Positions 28,153-35,836 of a stretch of DNA of 64,000 nucleotides are shown in pieces. Made by a program: the position numbers and the translations under genes. The first letter of the stretch is position 1. Every line of letters begins with the position of its first letter. The notes under the pieces are model-generated. The model saw only the letters and a program-made list of their open reading frames with translations. It was not told the DNA's origin and did not search any database. Source of the stretch: JANJTY01 sp038257155 (GTDB taxonomy: Bacteria > Pseudomonadota > Gammaproteobacteria > Xanthomonadales > Xanthomonadaceae); NCBI GenBank assembly GCA_038257155.1, contig JBBSJP010000007.1:62001-126000 (forward strand), read 5' to 3'.

Positions 28153-29811
28153 ATGCCCAATGGTGCACACGCCCTGATCAAGACTCTGGCCGACGCCGGT
28201 ATCGAGGTCTGCTTCAGCAATCCCGGTACCAGCGAGATGCACTTCGTGGCTGCGCTGGATGACGAGCCACGCCTGCGTGCGGTCCTGACCCTGTTCGAGG
28301 GCGTGGCGACCGGTGCCGCCGATGGCTATGCGCGCATGGCCGACAAGCCGGCGGCGACCCTGCTGCATCTGGGCTGCGGCCTGGGCAACGGACTGGCCAA
28401 CCTGCACAACGCGCGCAAAGGCAGGGTGCCAATCGTCAACATCGTCGGCGACCACGCCACCTATCACGTGCCGCTCGACGCCCAGCTGCAGTCCGACATC
28501 GAGACTGTCGCGCGCAACGTCTCGCCCGGATTCGTGCGCACCTCGCAGTGCAGCGCGGACCTGTGCCGCGATGCGGTCGATGCGATCACCGCCGCGCGTG
28601 GCCTGCCGGGACAGGTTGCCACCCTGATCCTGCCGGCCGACGTGTCCTGGGGCGAGGGCGCCGAGTCTTGTGCGCCACCGCCGCCAGCGCTGCACGTCGG
28701 CGCCGATGCGGGCACGGTCGAAGGCATCGCCGCGGTGCTGCGGGGCGGGTCAAAAACCGCCCTGCTGCTTGGTGGGCGCGCACTGCGCGAGCCGGCCCTG
28801 TTGGCTGCAGCGCGCATCGCCGCGCACAGCGGGGCGACGCTGCTGGCCGAAGTATTCCCCACCCGTCTGGAACGCGGCGCCGGCCTGCCGCCGGTCGAGC
28901 GCATCGCGTATCTGGCCGAACTGGCCGGGCTGCAACTGGCCCCTTTCGAGCACCTGGTGCTGGTCGATGCCAAGGCACCGGTGTCGTTCTTCGCCTACCC
29001 CGGCAAGCCCAGCGAACTGCTGTCAGAGGGCTGCACCCTGCACACCCTGGCCACGCCGGCGCAGGATGCGACGAGCAGCCTTGAAGCCTTGGCCCATGCG
29101 CTGGGCGCGCAGGCCGCGGTGCCGGTGCTGCAAGCTGCGCAGCGCCCCGGTCGGCCGCGCGGCAGACTCAGCGCGGAGAAGGTTTGCAAGGCGGTGGGGC
29201 ACCTGCTTCCGGAGCGCGCCATCCTGATTGACGAGGCGATCACCTCGGGCCTGATGCTGCCGAAGATGACCGCCGGCTGTCCGCACCACGACCTGATCAC
29301 GCTGACCGGGGGCGCCATCGGCCAGGGGCTGCCAAATGCCGTCGGCGCAGCCATTGCCTGCCCCGACCGCCCGGTGCTGGCCCTGATTGGCGATGGCAGC
29401 GCGATGTACACGATCCAGGCGCTGTGGACCATGGCGCGTGAGCAGCTGGATGTCACCGTCATCATCTTCAACAACGCCTCCTATTCCGTGCTCAACGTCG
29501 AGCTGGAACGGGTCGGCGCCGCGCGCATCGGGCCGAAGGCGCGCGCCCAGCTTGATCTCGGCGGCCCGCGGCTGGATTTTGCGCGACTGGCACAAGGCAT
29601 GGGCGTGCACGCCGCGCGCTGCGACAGCGCCGAGGACTTCAGCCACGCGCTGGAATACGCCCTGGCCAATCCGGGCCCGCACCTGATCGAGGCGCTGATT
29701 CCGGAATCGCTGAGCGGCGCCAAGCGGCGCATGCTGCCCTGGCTGCTGCGCTCCCTGCCGCACCTGCCGCCGCCCTTGGCGCGGGCGCTCAAGCGCAAGC
29801 TGGCACCGTAA
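28153..29811 (+). CDS. Thiamine diphosphate enzyme (acetolactate synthase/benzoylformate decarboxylase-like)
   Basis: 552-aa ThDP-dependent enzyme of the ALS/BFD superfamily. The cofactor-activating Glu is in TLFEGVATGAADGYA (Glu49), and the ThDP/Mg motif is GDGSAMYTIQALWTM... ending FNNASYS (about 413-446). Positions equivalent to the benzoylformate decarboxylase active site may be Thr26/Ser27 (SNPGTSE) and His72 (LLHLGCGLGNG). It ends in a basic tail (LARALKRKLAP). Its place directly after a 2-hydroxy acid dehydrogenase suggests it decarboxylates or ligates the 2-keto acid product. The exact reaction is inference. Confidence 0.8.
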   Translation: MPNGAHALIKTLADAGIEVCFSNPGTSEMHFVAALDDEPRLRAVLTLFEGVATGAADGYARMADKPAATLLHLGCGLGNGLANLHNARKGRVPIVNIVGDHATYHVPLDAQLQSDIETVARNVSPGFVRTSQCSADLCRDAVDAITAARGLPGQVATLILPADVSWGEGAESCAPPPPALHVGADAGTVEGIAAVLRGGSKTALLLGGRALREPALLAAARIAAHSGATLLAEVFPTRLERGAGLPPVERIAYLAELAGLQLAPFEHLVLVDAKAPVSFFAYPGKPSELLSEGCTLHTLATPAQDATSSLEALAHALGAQAAVPVLQAAQRPGRPRGRLSAEKVCKAVGHLLPERAILIDEAITSGLMLPKMTAGCPHHDLITLTGGAIGQGLPNAVGAAIACPDRPVLALIGDGSAMYTIQALWTMAREQLDVTVIIFNNASYSVLNVELERVGAARIGPKARAQLDLGGPRLDFARLAQGMGVHAARCDSAEDFSHALEYALANPGPHLIEALIPESLSGAKRRMLPWLLRSLPHLPPPLARALKRKLAP

Positions 29812-29979
29812 GGCCCGCGCCCGCCGTGGTGAGTGTGGGAGCATGTCGGCCCGTCGCGCCGCTGGGCCGCCGCCGGCGGCGCGCCAGCCTCAGCGGCTGA
29901 TCACGGCGCGCCGCGCGGCTCGTGCCGGCTAAGGTGCCGGGGCCGGGACGGGGCGTCAAACCTCCACCAGGACAAGCGC

Positions 29980-30072
29980 ATGTTCGAACATCTCCAGCCA
30001 CAGCCTTCCGACCCAATCCTCGGACTGAAGACGCGTTTCCTGGAGGATCCGCGTGCTGAGCGGATCGACCAC
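29980..30072 (+). pseudogene. N-terminal remnant of an aromatic aminotransferase
   Basis: From the ATG at 29980 the frame reads MFEHLQPQPSDPILGLKTRF then LEDPRAERID, which matches the N-terminus of TyrB/AspC-type aminotransferases (MFEH..., DPILGL, DPR). After about 31 residues the similarity stops, and no further aminotransferase sequence follows in any frame. It is a truncated relic of a gene that once followed the ThDP enzyme. Confidence 0.6.
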
Positions 30073-30133
30073 GTGGCGTTTACCGCGACGCCAGCGGCCG
30101 CACACCGATCATGCGCGCGGGCGAGCGTATGAT

Positions 30134-30157
30134 CTGCTCTCCATCGACGGAGAGCAG
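30134..30157 (+). promoter_or_regulatory. Hairpin sequestering the ribosome binding site of the next gene
   Basis: CTGCTCTCC-atcgac-GGAGAGCAG, a perfect 9-bp stem with a 6-nt loop, ending 4 bp before the ATG at 30162. The 3' arm contains the only Shine-Dalgarno candidate (GGAG), so the structure could hide it. Confidence 0.6.
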
Positions 30158-30161
30158 GTTC

Positions 30162-30605
30162 ATGAAGCAGAAAGTTGTCGCTTTGCTTGCGTGCCTGACT
30201 GTCGCTTCCATCGCTTCGGCACAAAATATCGTGCCGACCCAGCAGTTGCAGGTTGCGCCACGTCCGGCTGCAGCGGCGACGCAGATCGACCAGCCAGCGC
30301 TCGAATTGAGCCGCTTGCAGCGGGAGAACGCGAGGCTGGAGGAAGAAAATGCGGCCTTGAGGCAGCGTATTGAAGCCCTGACCACCCTGGGCGGCAGTGA
30401 GGTGCACGCTTACTGCCCGGATCCAACCTCGCTTCATATCAGTCGAAGCACTGCGGGAACCGAGTCAAACTGCGCACTGAGTGGCTATCTCTGCGAGCCC
30501 GTCTCGGGTCTATGCCGCACCAGTTGCCAGACGTCGGACATGTGCGCAGCCGGCTTCGTCTGCGATACCAGCGTCCAGCAATGCATCAACATCGGCTCGG
30601 GTTGA
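30162..30605 (+). CDS. Secreted coiled-coil protein with Cys-rich C-terminus
   Basis: 147-aa protein of unknown function. A signal peptide covers residues 1-20 (VVALLACLTVASIASA). About residues 45-80 form a heptad-like coiled coil (LSRLQRENARLEEENAALRQ). The C-terminal half has eight cysteines in a small disulfide-type module (CALSGYLCEP... CRTSCQTSDMCAAGFVCDT... C), typical of short extracellular Cys-rich repeats. Probably periplasmic or outer-surface. Stands alone; its ribosome binding site lies in a hairpin. Confidence 0.7.
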   Translation: MKQKVVALLACLTVASIASAQNIVPTQQLQVAPRPAAAATQIDQPALELSRLQRENARLEEENAALRQRIEALTTLGGSEVHAYCPDPTSLHISRSTAGTESNCALSGYLCEPVSGLCRTSCQTSDMCAAGFVCDTSVQQCINIGSG

Positions 30606-30638
30606 AGACGGACTTCGGTCATCGGCGACACGGCTGGT

Positions 30639-30810
30639 TCAGCGCCGCACCACCAGTTTCGGTGCCGCAAACAGGATCACGGTAGAGCCCAGCATCCAGA
30701 TCACCGCCCACCGTTCGCCGGCAGCCATGTCAATGCGACCAGAAGCTACTGCCCCGATGCGCTCCGCACCATCGCGCGCCAGCGTGAACACGGTGAACAG
30801 GCTGTTGTAG
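30639..30810 (-). pseudogene. C-terminal fragment of a membrane protein
   Basis: The minus frame reads LADDYNSLFTVFTLARDGAE, later a hydrophobic segment AVIWMLGSTVILFAAPKLVV, then a stop. It has the look of the end of a small membrane protein. The frame upstream (to 30920) overlaps a GGDEF remnant on the other strand and is not protein-like, so the 5' part seems lost. Family not recognised. Confidence 0.35.
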
Positions 30811-30813
30811 TCG

Positions 30814-30930
30814 TCCGCCAGCGTTGGCGTCGCCAGTTGGGGCGAACGCCTGCAGACCAGCGTCGATCTGTTGCATCTCGCCGACGAGTGCCTGTACCAA
30901 ACGAAGGCCGACGGGCGCAATCGGGTGGAG
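30814..30930 (+). pseudogene. GGDEF-domain C-terminal remnant
   Basis: The plus frame reads ASVGVASWGERLQTSVDLLH then LADECLYQTKADGRNRVEAR, the unmistakable end of a diguanylate cyclase domain (SxGVA...AD.ALYxAKxxGRNRV). There is a stop just before it at 30808-30810 and no GGDEF core in front. A decayed gene end. Confidence 0.7.
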
Positions 30931-30965
30931 GCGCGGGAGTCACGTTGGTCTCATACGATGTACTT

Positions 30966-31133
30966 GTGCGCGCATCGAATTGCCTGGCCGCGCTTTGCTT
31001 GGCGTCTTTCGCATGCTTTGCGGATGAAGAGACCAACGAGTCCTGGCATGTGGTACTCCGAGACATCAAGATTGGGACGCAGTCTGCATGGCGTGGGGCG
31101 TTCAATTCCATCGAAGTCTGGGAGTCCCACTGA
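30966..31133 (+). CDS. Doubtful short secreted protein
   Basis: A 55-codon frame from GTG 30966 with a signal-peptide-like start (NCLAALCLASFACFADEETN) and a polar tail ending IEVWESH. It lies in a decaying region, is not recognised and may be a truncated gene. Listed only because the secretion signal looks genuine. Confidence 0.25.
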   Translation: MRASNCLAALCLASFACFADEETNESWHVVLRDIKIGTQSAWRGAFNSIEVWESH

Positions 31134-31455
31134 AGGACAAGGGACAGTCGATGCAATGACGTCTTGTCCGATCACTCCTCTCATGCTGTGAACTCAAGCC
31201 GGCAAGTGACCCGCATGCGGGCCTTGCCACTTTCGGCTGCATAGTTATGGGACTCGGTGACGCCCGCGATGCGCTCTGCCCAGCGCGGATGCGCGCCGAC
31301 TTTCGACGCGATGCTGAGGTCGGCGCAGCGTCGGTGGACCTACCAGACTGCAACTCAATTGCGCGAGGCTTGGTTGGCTCCTTGCACTTCCGCTGTGAGA
31401 TATCCGGGCTTGATTGAGGCAAGGTTCTTTCATTCCAGCGGCTGCCGGCGCAGGC

Positions 31456-31469
31456 TTGACCCATGTCAT
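31456..31469 (+). promoter_or_regulatory. FNR/Dnr-type box upstream of the radical SAM gene
   Basis: TTGACCCATGTCAT, one mismatch from the dyad TTGAC-N4-GTCAA. Centre 71 bp before the GTG at 31534. Confidence 0.5.
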
Positions 31470-31533
31470 TGCAAACCAGCGGGCCTGACGCAAGGCTGGG
31501 TGTCGACGGCCGGTCGGTCGGTGGGACATCGAC

Positions 31534-32943
31534 GTGCGCATACTGCTGGTCAGCCTGAACACCGTCGCCGAGCCTTTCCCGGTGTTTCCGCTGGGGCTTG
31601 CGCATCTGCGCGACGCAACGGCCACCGCGGGGCATCGGGTCGAGATCTTCGATTGCCTGATCGACGGCGGCGAGGCCGCGCTCGCTTACTGTATCGAACG
31701 CTTCGCGCCAGACGTGGTCGGCGTGTCGATCCGCAACATCGATGATGTCCGCGCCGACACCGCGGTCTCGTTCGTCAGCGACATCCGCAAGATTGTCGAC
31801 GGCATCCGCGCACACTCATCTGCCGTCGTGGTGCTCGGTGGCGCCGGCTACTCGATCTTTCCGATCGAGTTGCTTGCCGAGAGCGGGGCGGATTTCGGAA
31901 TTTGTGGCGAGGGTGAGCAGGCATTCCCGCAGTTGCTGCAGCAACTGCAGGCTGGGCGCCACGCCATCGACCGCATTGCGGGACTGGTCTACCGGAATGG
32001 CGACGGTGCGGTTCACGCCAACCCGCCTGCGCGCGGCGCGACTGCCGCCGCGAGATTCGCTCCGCCGGCGAGCTGGGTGGCCGGCTACCGCGCGCGCGGC
32101 GCGATCTTCAACGTGCAGACCCAGCGCGGCTGCCCCTTGCACTGCAGCTATTGCACCTACCCCTTGATTGAAGGCGCGCAGCGCCGTCTGCATGACTACG
32201 ACTCGGTCGTCGCGCAGTTCCGCTACTGGGGCGATCAGGGCATCCGCTATCTGTTCATCACCGATTCGGTGCTGAACACGTCGGCACGCCATCTGCGTGA
32301 CTTCGCCCGCAGCCTCATCGCTGCGGATACCGGCGTTGAATGGGGCTGCTTCCTGCGCCCGACTGCGCTGCAGGCAGGTGATCTGCAGCTGCTGGCCGAT
32401 GCCGGACTTCGGCACATTGAGTTCGGTTCCGACAGTTTTTCCGACAGCATGCTGCGATCGTTCGGAAAATCGTTCGCGTTCCCAGCCATCGAGCGCGCCA
32501 GCCGGCTCGCCCACGACGCCGGCATCCACTACAGCCACTTCCTGATACTCGGCGGCCCTGGCGAGTCGCAACAAACCCTGCAGCAGACACATGAGCGCAG
32601 TGCGACATTGCCCGGCGGCGTGTTCTTTGCGTTCCCCGGCGTTCGCGTCTATCCCAATACACGGCTGAGGGCGCAGCTCGCCGAGCGAGATGGTTCCCTG
32701 CCGACCAGTCTGCTGCTGCCGCATTTCTTCATCGAGGATGGCTTGACGCTTGCGCAGTTGACCGGATTGCTGGAGGCGTGGCGGCTCGCCGATCCACGCT
32801 GGGCACCGCTGACCCTACCGGCCCAGTTCACCACCATGGTGCGACGCTTGCGCGCGCGGGGCATCGAAGGGCCGTTGTGGGAATACCTGCCGTGGATGGC
32901 GGCGCCTCGAGATGCTGCGAGCGCCGCGCCGGCGGACTCCTGA
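31534..32943 (+). CDS. B12-binding domain radical SAM protein
   Basis: 469-aa radical SAM enzyme with an N-terminal cobalamin-binding Rossmann domain (about 1-150, VVGVSIRNIDD and VLGGAGYSIFPIELL) and a radical SAM domain from about 190. The 4Fe-4S motif is CPLHCSYC (QTQRGCPLHCSYCTYPLIEG). The architecture is that of methyltransferase- or lipid-biosynthesis-type B12 radical SAM proteins; substrate unknown. GTG start at 31534 (MRILLVSLNTVAEPFPVFPL). An FNR-like box upstream and a UbiT operon downstream suggest expression under oxygen limitation, fitting an oxygen-sensitive enzyme. Confidence 0.82.
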   Translation: MRILLVSLNTVAEPFPVFPLGLAHLRDATATAGHRVEIFDCLIDGGEAALAYCIERFAPDVVGVSIRNIDDVRADTAVSFVSDIRKIVDGIRAHSSAVVVLGGAGYSIFPIELLAESGADFGICGEGEQAFPQLLQQLQAGRHAIDRIAGLVYRNGDGAVHANPPARGATAAARFAPPASWVAGYRARGAIFNVQTQRGCPLHCSYCTYPLIEGAQRRLHDYDSVVAQFRYWGDQGIRYLFITDSVLNTSARHLRDFARSLIAADTGVEWGCFLRPTALQAGDLQLLADAGLRHIEFGSDSFSDSMLRSFGKSFAFPAIERASRLAHDAGIHYSHFLILGGPGESQQTLQQTHERSATLPGGVFFAFPGVRVYPNTRLRAQLAERDGSLPTSLLLPHFFIEDGLTLAQLTGLLEAWRLADPRWAPLTLPAQFTTMVRRLRARGIEGPLWEYLPWMAAPRDAASAAPADS

Positions 32944-32972
32944 TGCGTTGACCGGGTTCGCGAAGCCAGTGG

Positions 32973-33860
32973 CTACTGGTCGGGGACCGCCGGCTCGTCG
33001 CGCATAACGGGCGCCTGCCGCCTGGCATGCCATGCCGCACGCGCGGCCGCAGCATGCTGGGCCGCGCGATGAACGAGTATCCGCGGCCCGAGCGGTAGCT
33101 GCTCCCACTCCAGGCGATCAAGCGTGTTGCGCGCGTGCAATCCGAGGTCCGTGTCGCCGGTCAGCACCAGCCTGCGCTGGAAGAAGAGCGTATCGGCATC
33201 CTCTGAACGACTGGCGAGCAGCAGCAGGTCGGTCGCGGTGCCGCGAACCTCGGCCTCCGGGGCATCGCCGACGACGACCAGCCGACCACCGCGCAGTCCG
33301 AAGGCCCAATGCAGGCCGAGGTCGGTGACGGTGATGCCAAGCGTGCGCCCCTCCAGAAAGGCAAACTCCCCGGTCACCGTCGGAGCCTTCATGGCCGCCG
33401 CGGCCAGATGCTCGAACACCGCGTCATGCAGCCTCCTTGGCAATCTCGACAACAGCGGCTGAAGCCGGGATGGGTGGGGAAGGTGTGAGGCGAAGCGGTA
33501 GGGCCATTGGGTGTCCATGGGACGAAGCTCCGGGTGGGCGTGCTCGTTGGGCGTGCGTGCTGCGGCAAGACCCTGTTGGGAAAGGCCCTGTTGAGAAAAA
33601 CCCTGCAGGGCGCAGGCATCGGCGATCAGCACATCGAGAAGGCCGTCGGCGGTGGGCCGCGGCAGACCCAGATCTCGGGCCACACCGATGGCGTGGCGAT
33701 GCACGGCGGCCTCGCGGTCGGGATCGCGCCCCAGACCCTGCGGCTTGACCTGCGCCGCCAGGGCGACCGCACGGCGACGCGCAGCGGCAAGCGCCACGAT
33801 TCCGGCGTCGAGCCGATCAATAAGGCCGCGGGCCAGCGCGAGGCGGGGATCAGCATGCAT
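32973..33860 (-). CDS. ubiT: Chorismate mutase-UbiT fusion (O2-independent ubiquinone synthesis)
   Basis: 295 aa with two domains. Residues 1-90 are an AroQ-class chorismate mutase: the catalytic positions of the E. coli enzyme appear as Arg11, Arg28, Lys39, Asp46, Arg49/Glu50 and Gln86. A linker with a SQQGL repeat follows, then from about 115 an SCP2 sterol-carrier domain (LEGRTLGITVTDLGLHWAFG) as in UbiT/YhbT. UbiT carries the hydrophobic ubiquinone intermediates and works with UbiU and UbiV, which are encoded at 51.8-53.7 kb. An internal ATG at 33518 could give a stand-alone UbiT. The start at 33860 overlaps the DGC gene end by 11 bp. Last gene of a four-gene minus-strand operon. Confidence 0.82.
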   Translation of the reverse strand: MHADPRLALARGLIDRLDAGIVALAAARRRAVALAAQVKPQGLGRDPDREAAVHRHAIGVARDLGLPRPTADGLLDVLIADACALQGFSQQGLSQQGLAAARTPNEHAHPELRPMDTQWPYRFASHLPHPSRLQPLLSRLPRRLHDAVFEHLAAAAMKAPTVTGEFAFLEGRTLGITVTDLGLHWAFGLRGGRLVVVGDAPEAEVRGTATDLLLLASRSEDADTLFFQRRLVLTGDTDLGLHARNTLDRLEWEQLPLGPRILVHRAAQHAAAARAAWHARRQAPVMRDEPAVPDQ

Positions 33861-34254
33861 CAGCGGGATCCCGCGATGCAGCCTGCATGCCCAGGGCGAG
33901 CGCCGCAGGACGTACGGCGCTCGCATAGAGCGTCTCCAGCTGGGTCTCGTCGGCATCGACGTGTTTCTGCTTCTTGACGCCGAACGACGACAGCAGCACG
34001 TGATGGTCAGGCTGGACGCCGGCGCGCGCGAGGCAGGCGGTAACGCAGGCCATCACGCAGCCATCCAGTGCCAGGATCGGCCGTCCGCTGCGTGCGGTCT
34101 TGAGCAGACCTGCAACGCCACCGCCGACACCGGCGATGCATGACATTTCGGCGAGGCGTTCGCGGTCGAGGCGCAACGCCATCCGGTTTGCCATCTGGGC
34201 GGCGCTCGAGCAGCCCGAGCACGAGTAGACGAGGGGTAGCTTCGGTCGCGTCAT
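33850..34254 (-). CDS. DGC-domain putative zinc-binding protein
   Basis: 134-aa protein of the DGC family (named after its Asp-Gly-Cys motif), seen here as LALDGCVMACVTACL. Further conserved cysteines are Cys12 and Cys15 (YSCSGCSSAAQ) and Cys39. Members are predicted cytoplasmic metal-binding proteins of unknown role, often found with anaerobic respiration genes. The ATG at 34254 overlaps the stop of the upstream membrane protein (ATGA), and its own end overlaps ubiT, so the three are translationally coupled. Confidence 0.8.
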   Translation of the reverse strand: MTRPKLPLVYSCSGCSSAAQMANRMALRLDRERLAEMSCIAGVGGGVAGLLKTARSGRPILALDGCVMACVTACLARAGVQPDHHVLLSSFGVKKQKHVDADETQLETLYASAVRPAALALGMQAASRDPADAC

Positions 34255-35504
34255 GCGAGGCTCCATTTTCGCTGGAACGTGTGGGCGACACGCTGTGGCT
34301 GGCGAATTGCGAATGCCAGCAGGGTGAAGGAAAGGCACCAGCACGCCGCGACGGCGAGAGCGACGCCTGGCGAAGGGCGCGCCGCGAGCCATGCCAGCCC
34401 CACCGCGGCACCAGCATGGGTGCCTAGCCAGCGCCACTTGTGCCGGTCGGGCAGCAGCAGGTGCACGCCGGGAAGCTGCAAACCTCGCCCGCAGCTACGC
34501 TGCAGCTCGATCCAGCTGAGGAATGCCCGGATCTCCAGCATCATCGACAGCACAAGCAGCGGCAGACTGCCGCCCACCAGTATCACGGCAGGCGCGAGCC
34601 CAGCCGACGCGCCCTTGCCGACCCACGCCAGCCCGGCCATACCGGCAAACCCAAGGCCGAGGCGCCACGCCGCAACCAGCGGCGCGTTGCGCCGCTGCGA
34701 GCGCCGGGCCAGTGCGAGCATTGCGACCGCGGCGAGCGATGCGAGCAACCCGCCCAACAAGCGTGTGGAAAGGTCTGCATCGTCAGCGCTGCTGCGCGCG
34801 AGCAGAATCAACAGCGTCAAGATCGCAGGGACAAACCCGAACCAGCGCAGGTAAGGGCATGGTCGCCCAGTGCCCATCCACATCGGCATCACCACCAGCG
34901 CTACGGTGGCCAGCAAGACCACGAAAACCAGCCCCAGACCGGCTGCGGCGTGGATGTCGGTCCACCGCGCGAGGTCAAGTTCCAGCCATCCGGACAGCGC
35001 CGCGATCAGGACGACGCCCAGCGCCGCGACTATCGGCCAGACCAGCAGCGGGATGGCGAGCCCGGCACGCAACCACGCTGGGCCGCGAGAGCGCACCAGG
35101 CCGACCAACATGGCGCCGCTTGCCGCACTCAGGCACAGCGTCAGCAACGCACCGCCGGCCTGCAGCGTGCTGGGCTGCATCCAGAGAAAACCCGATACGA
35201 GGAGAGCGACGCCGACATTCCAGGCTGCATGCAGGATGGTCCACGCTCGCAGCGTCCCGGGCGCAGGCGACGCGGCGGCCGCCGCGAGGAACTGCAGCAG
35301 CGCGCCCAGGCAAACCTGCCCGATCACTCCCAGCACCACCAAGTGGACTAGTGCCAGCAGATCAGGATGCCAACGCGTAGTCCACAAGGCAGGGTCGAGC
35401 CATGCCATCAGCGGCCCCGCGGCGAGCCCCCATGCAATCGCGCTGCCGAAGAAGCGCAGTGGCAGCTCGACCGGCGGCGATTTCTGGATTTCAAGGCGCG
35501 ACAT
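34251..35504 (-). CDS. NnrS/heme-copper-oxidase-like multi-pass membrane protein
   Basis: 417-aa hydrophobic protein with about 12 predicted helices. Segments such as LALVHLVVLGVIGQVCLGALL and DIHAAAGLGLVFVVLLATVA, each with a membrane His, resemble NnrS-type proteins and small heme-copper oxidase-like proteins of denitrifiers; heme binding is possible but not shown. The ATG at 35504 (MSRLEIQKSPPVELPLRFFG) is chosen. It overlaps the DUF2249 gene upstream and the DGC gene downstream. NnrS relatives protect against NO-related stress, which fits the FNR/Dnr-like box in front of the operon. Family assignment is moderate. Confidence 0.6.
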   Translation of the reverse strand: MSRLEIQKSPPVELPLRFFGSAIAWGLAAGPLMAWLDPALWTTRWHPDLLALVHLVVLGVIGQVCLGALLQFLAAAAASPAPGTLRAWTILHAAWNVGVALLVSGFLWMQPSTLQAGGALLTLCLSAASGAMLVGLVRSRGPAWLRAGLAIPLLVWPIVAALGVVLIAALSGWLELDLARWTDIHAAAGLGLVFVVLLATVALVVMPMWMGTGRPCPYLRWFGFVPAILTLLILLARSSADDADLSTRLLGGLLASLAAVAMLALARRSQRRNAPLVAAWRLGLGFAGMAGLAWVGKGASAGLAPAVILVGGSLPLLVLSMMLEIRAFLSWIELQRSCGRGLQLPGVHLLLPDRHKWRWLGTHAGAAVGLAWLAARPSPGVALAVAACWCLSFTLLAFAIRQPQRVAHTFQRKWSLA

Positions 35505-35739
35505 CGGGTCGTTGAATCTCCACCCGCGCCCCGCCGCAGGGTAAATGGCTGGCCTTCCACGTGAGGCCGGCATCGCTCAATGCGGAGAACAGAGGCAGAG
35601 GCCACAGCGGGGTTAGAACGACCTGGCTGCCACCGGGTGCGAGCGACCGTGCCACGTCCAGGCTGCGCATCATCGGCAAGGGGGGTGGAAGCTCGCGTAG
35701 GTCGAGCGGAACGGCCACGCCGGGATCGGTTTCGTGCAC
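35491..35739 (-). CDS. DUF2249 domain protein
   Basis: Small soluble protein of about 82 aa with the DUF2249 pattern: PLDLRELPPPLPMMRSL, GGSQVVLTPLWPLPLFSALS, and a C-terminal Trp/Gly strand. DUF2249 proteins are common beside nitrogen-oxide respiration genes and are thought to be small TusA-like folds; function unknown. The frame is open to a TTG at 35811, but that would run through the regulatory box, so I favour the GTG at 35739. First gene of the DUF2249 - membrane protein - DGC - ubiT operon. Confidence 0.72.
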   Translation of the reverse strand: MHETDPGVAVPLDLRELPPPLPMMRSLDVARSLAPGGSQVVLTPLWPLPLFSALSDAGLTWKASHLPCGGARVEIQRPDVAP

Positions 35740-35797
35740 GGGAAGGACTCTGCAAACTGCGTGCTGCCAGTCTCCGGGTATGAGACCGCGGCCGGCC

Positions 35798-35811
35798 TTG
35801 ATCCGGGTCAA
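35798..35811 (-). promoter_or_regulatory. FNR/Dnr-type box for the DUF2249-ubiT operon
   Basis: TTGATCCGGGTCAA, a near-perfect FNR-family dyad, centred 65 bp before the GTG at 35739. Confidence 0.7.
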
Positions 35812-35822
35812 GCCCGGCCGAC

Positions 35823-35836
35823 TTGACCCGCATCAA
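35823..35836 (+). promoter_or_regulatory. Second FNR/Dnr-type box in the divergent spacer
   Basis: TTGACCCGCATCAA, centred 25 bp (about 2.4 helical turns) from the first box. It may serve the plus-strand gene at 36059, although that start is 230 bp away, or strengthen the minus-strand promoter. Confidence 0.55.

Larger units (their letters stand above)
29812..30161. other. Spacer with an aminotransferase remnant
   Basis: 350 bp without an intact gene. It contains a GC-rich inverted-repeat stretch around 29866-29900, a short coding remnant at 29980-30072 (separate entry) and the hairpin in front of the next gene (30134-30157). Confidence 0.6.
30606..31533. other. Degraded region between the Cys-rich protein and the radical SAM gene
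   Basis: 928 bp without a convincing intact gene. It holds two degenerate fragments meeting near 30812 (separate entries), a weak secreted-protein-like frame at 30966-31133, and the FNR-like box at 31456. The stretch 31140-31440 shows nothing recognisable. Confidence 0.6.
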
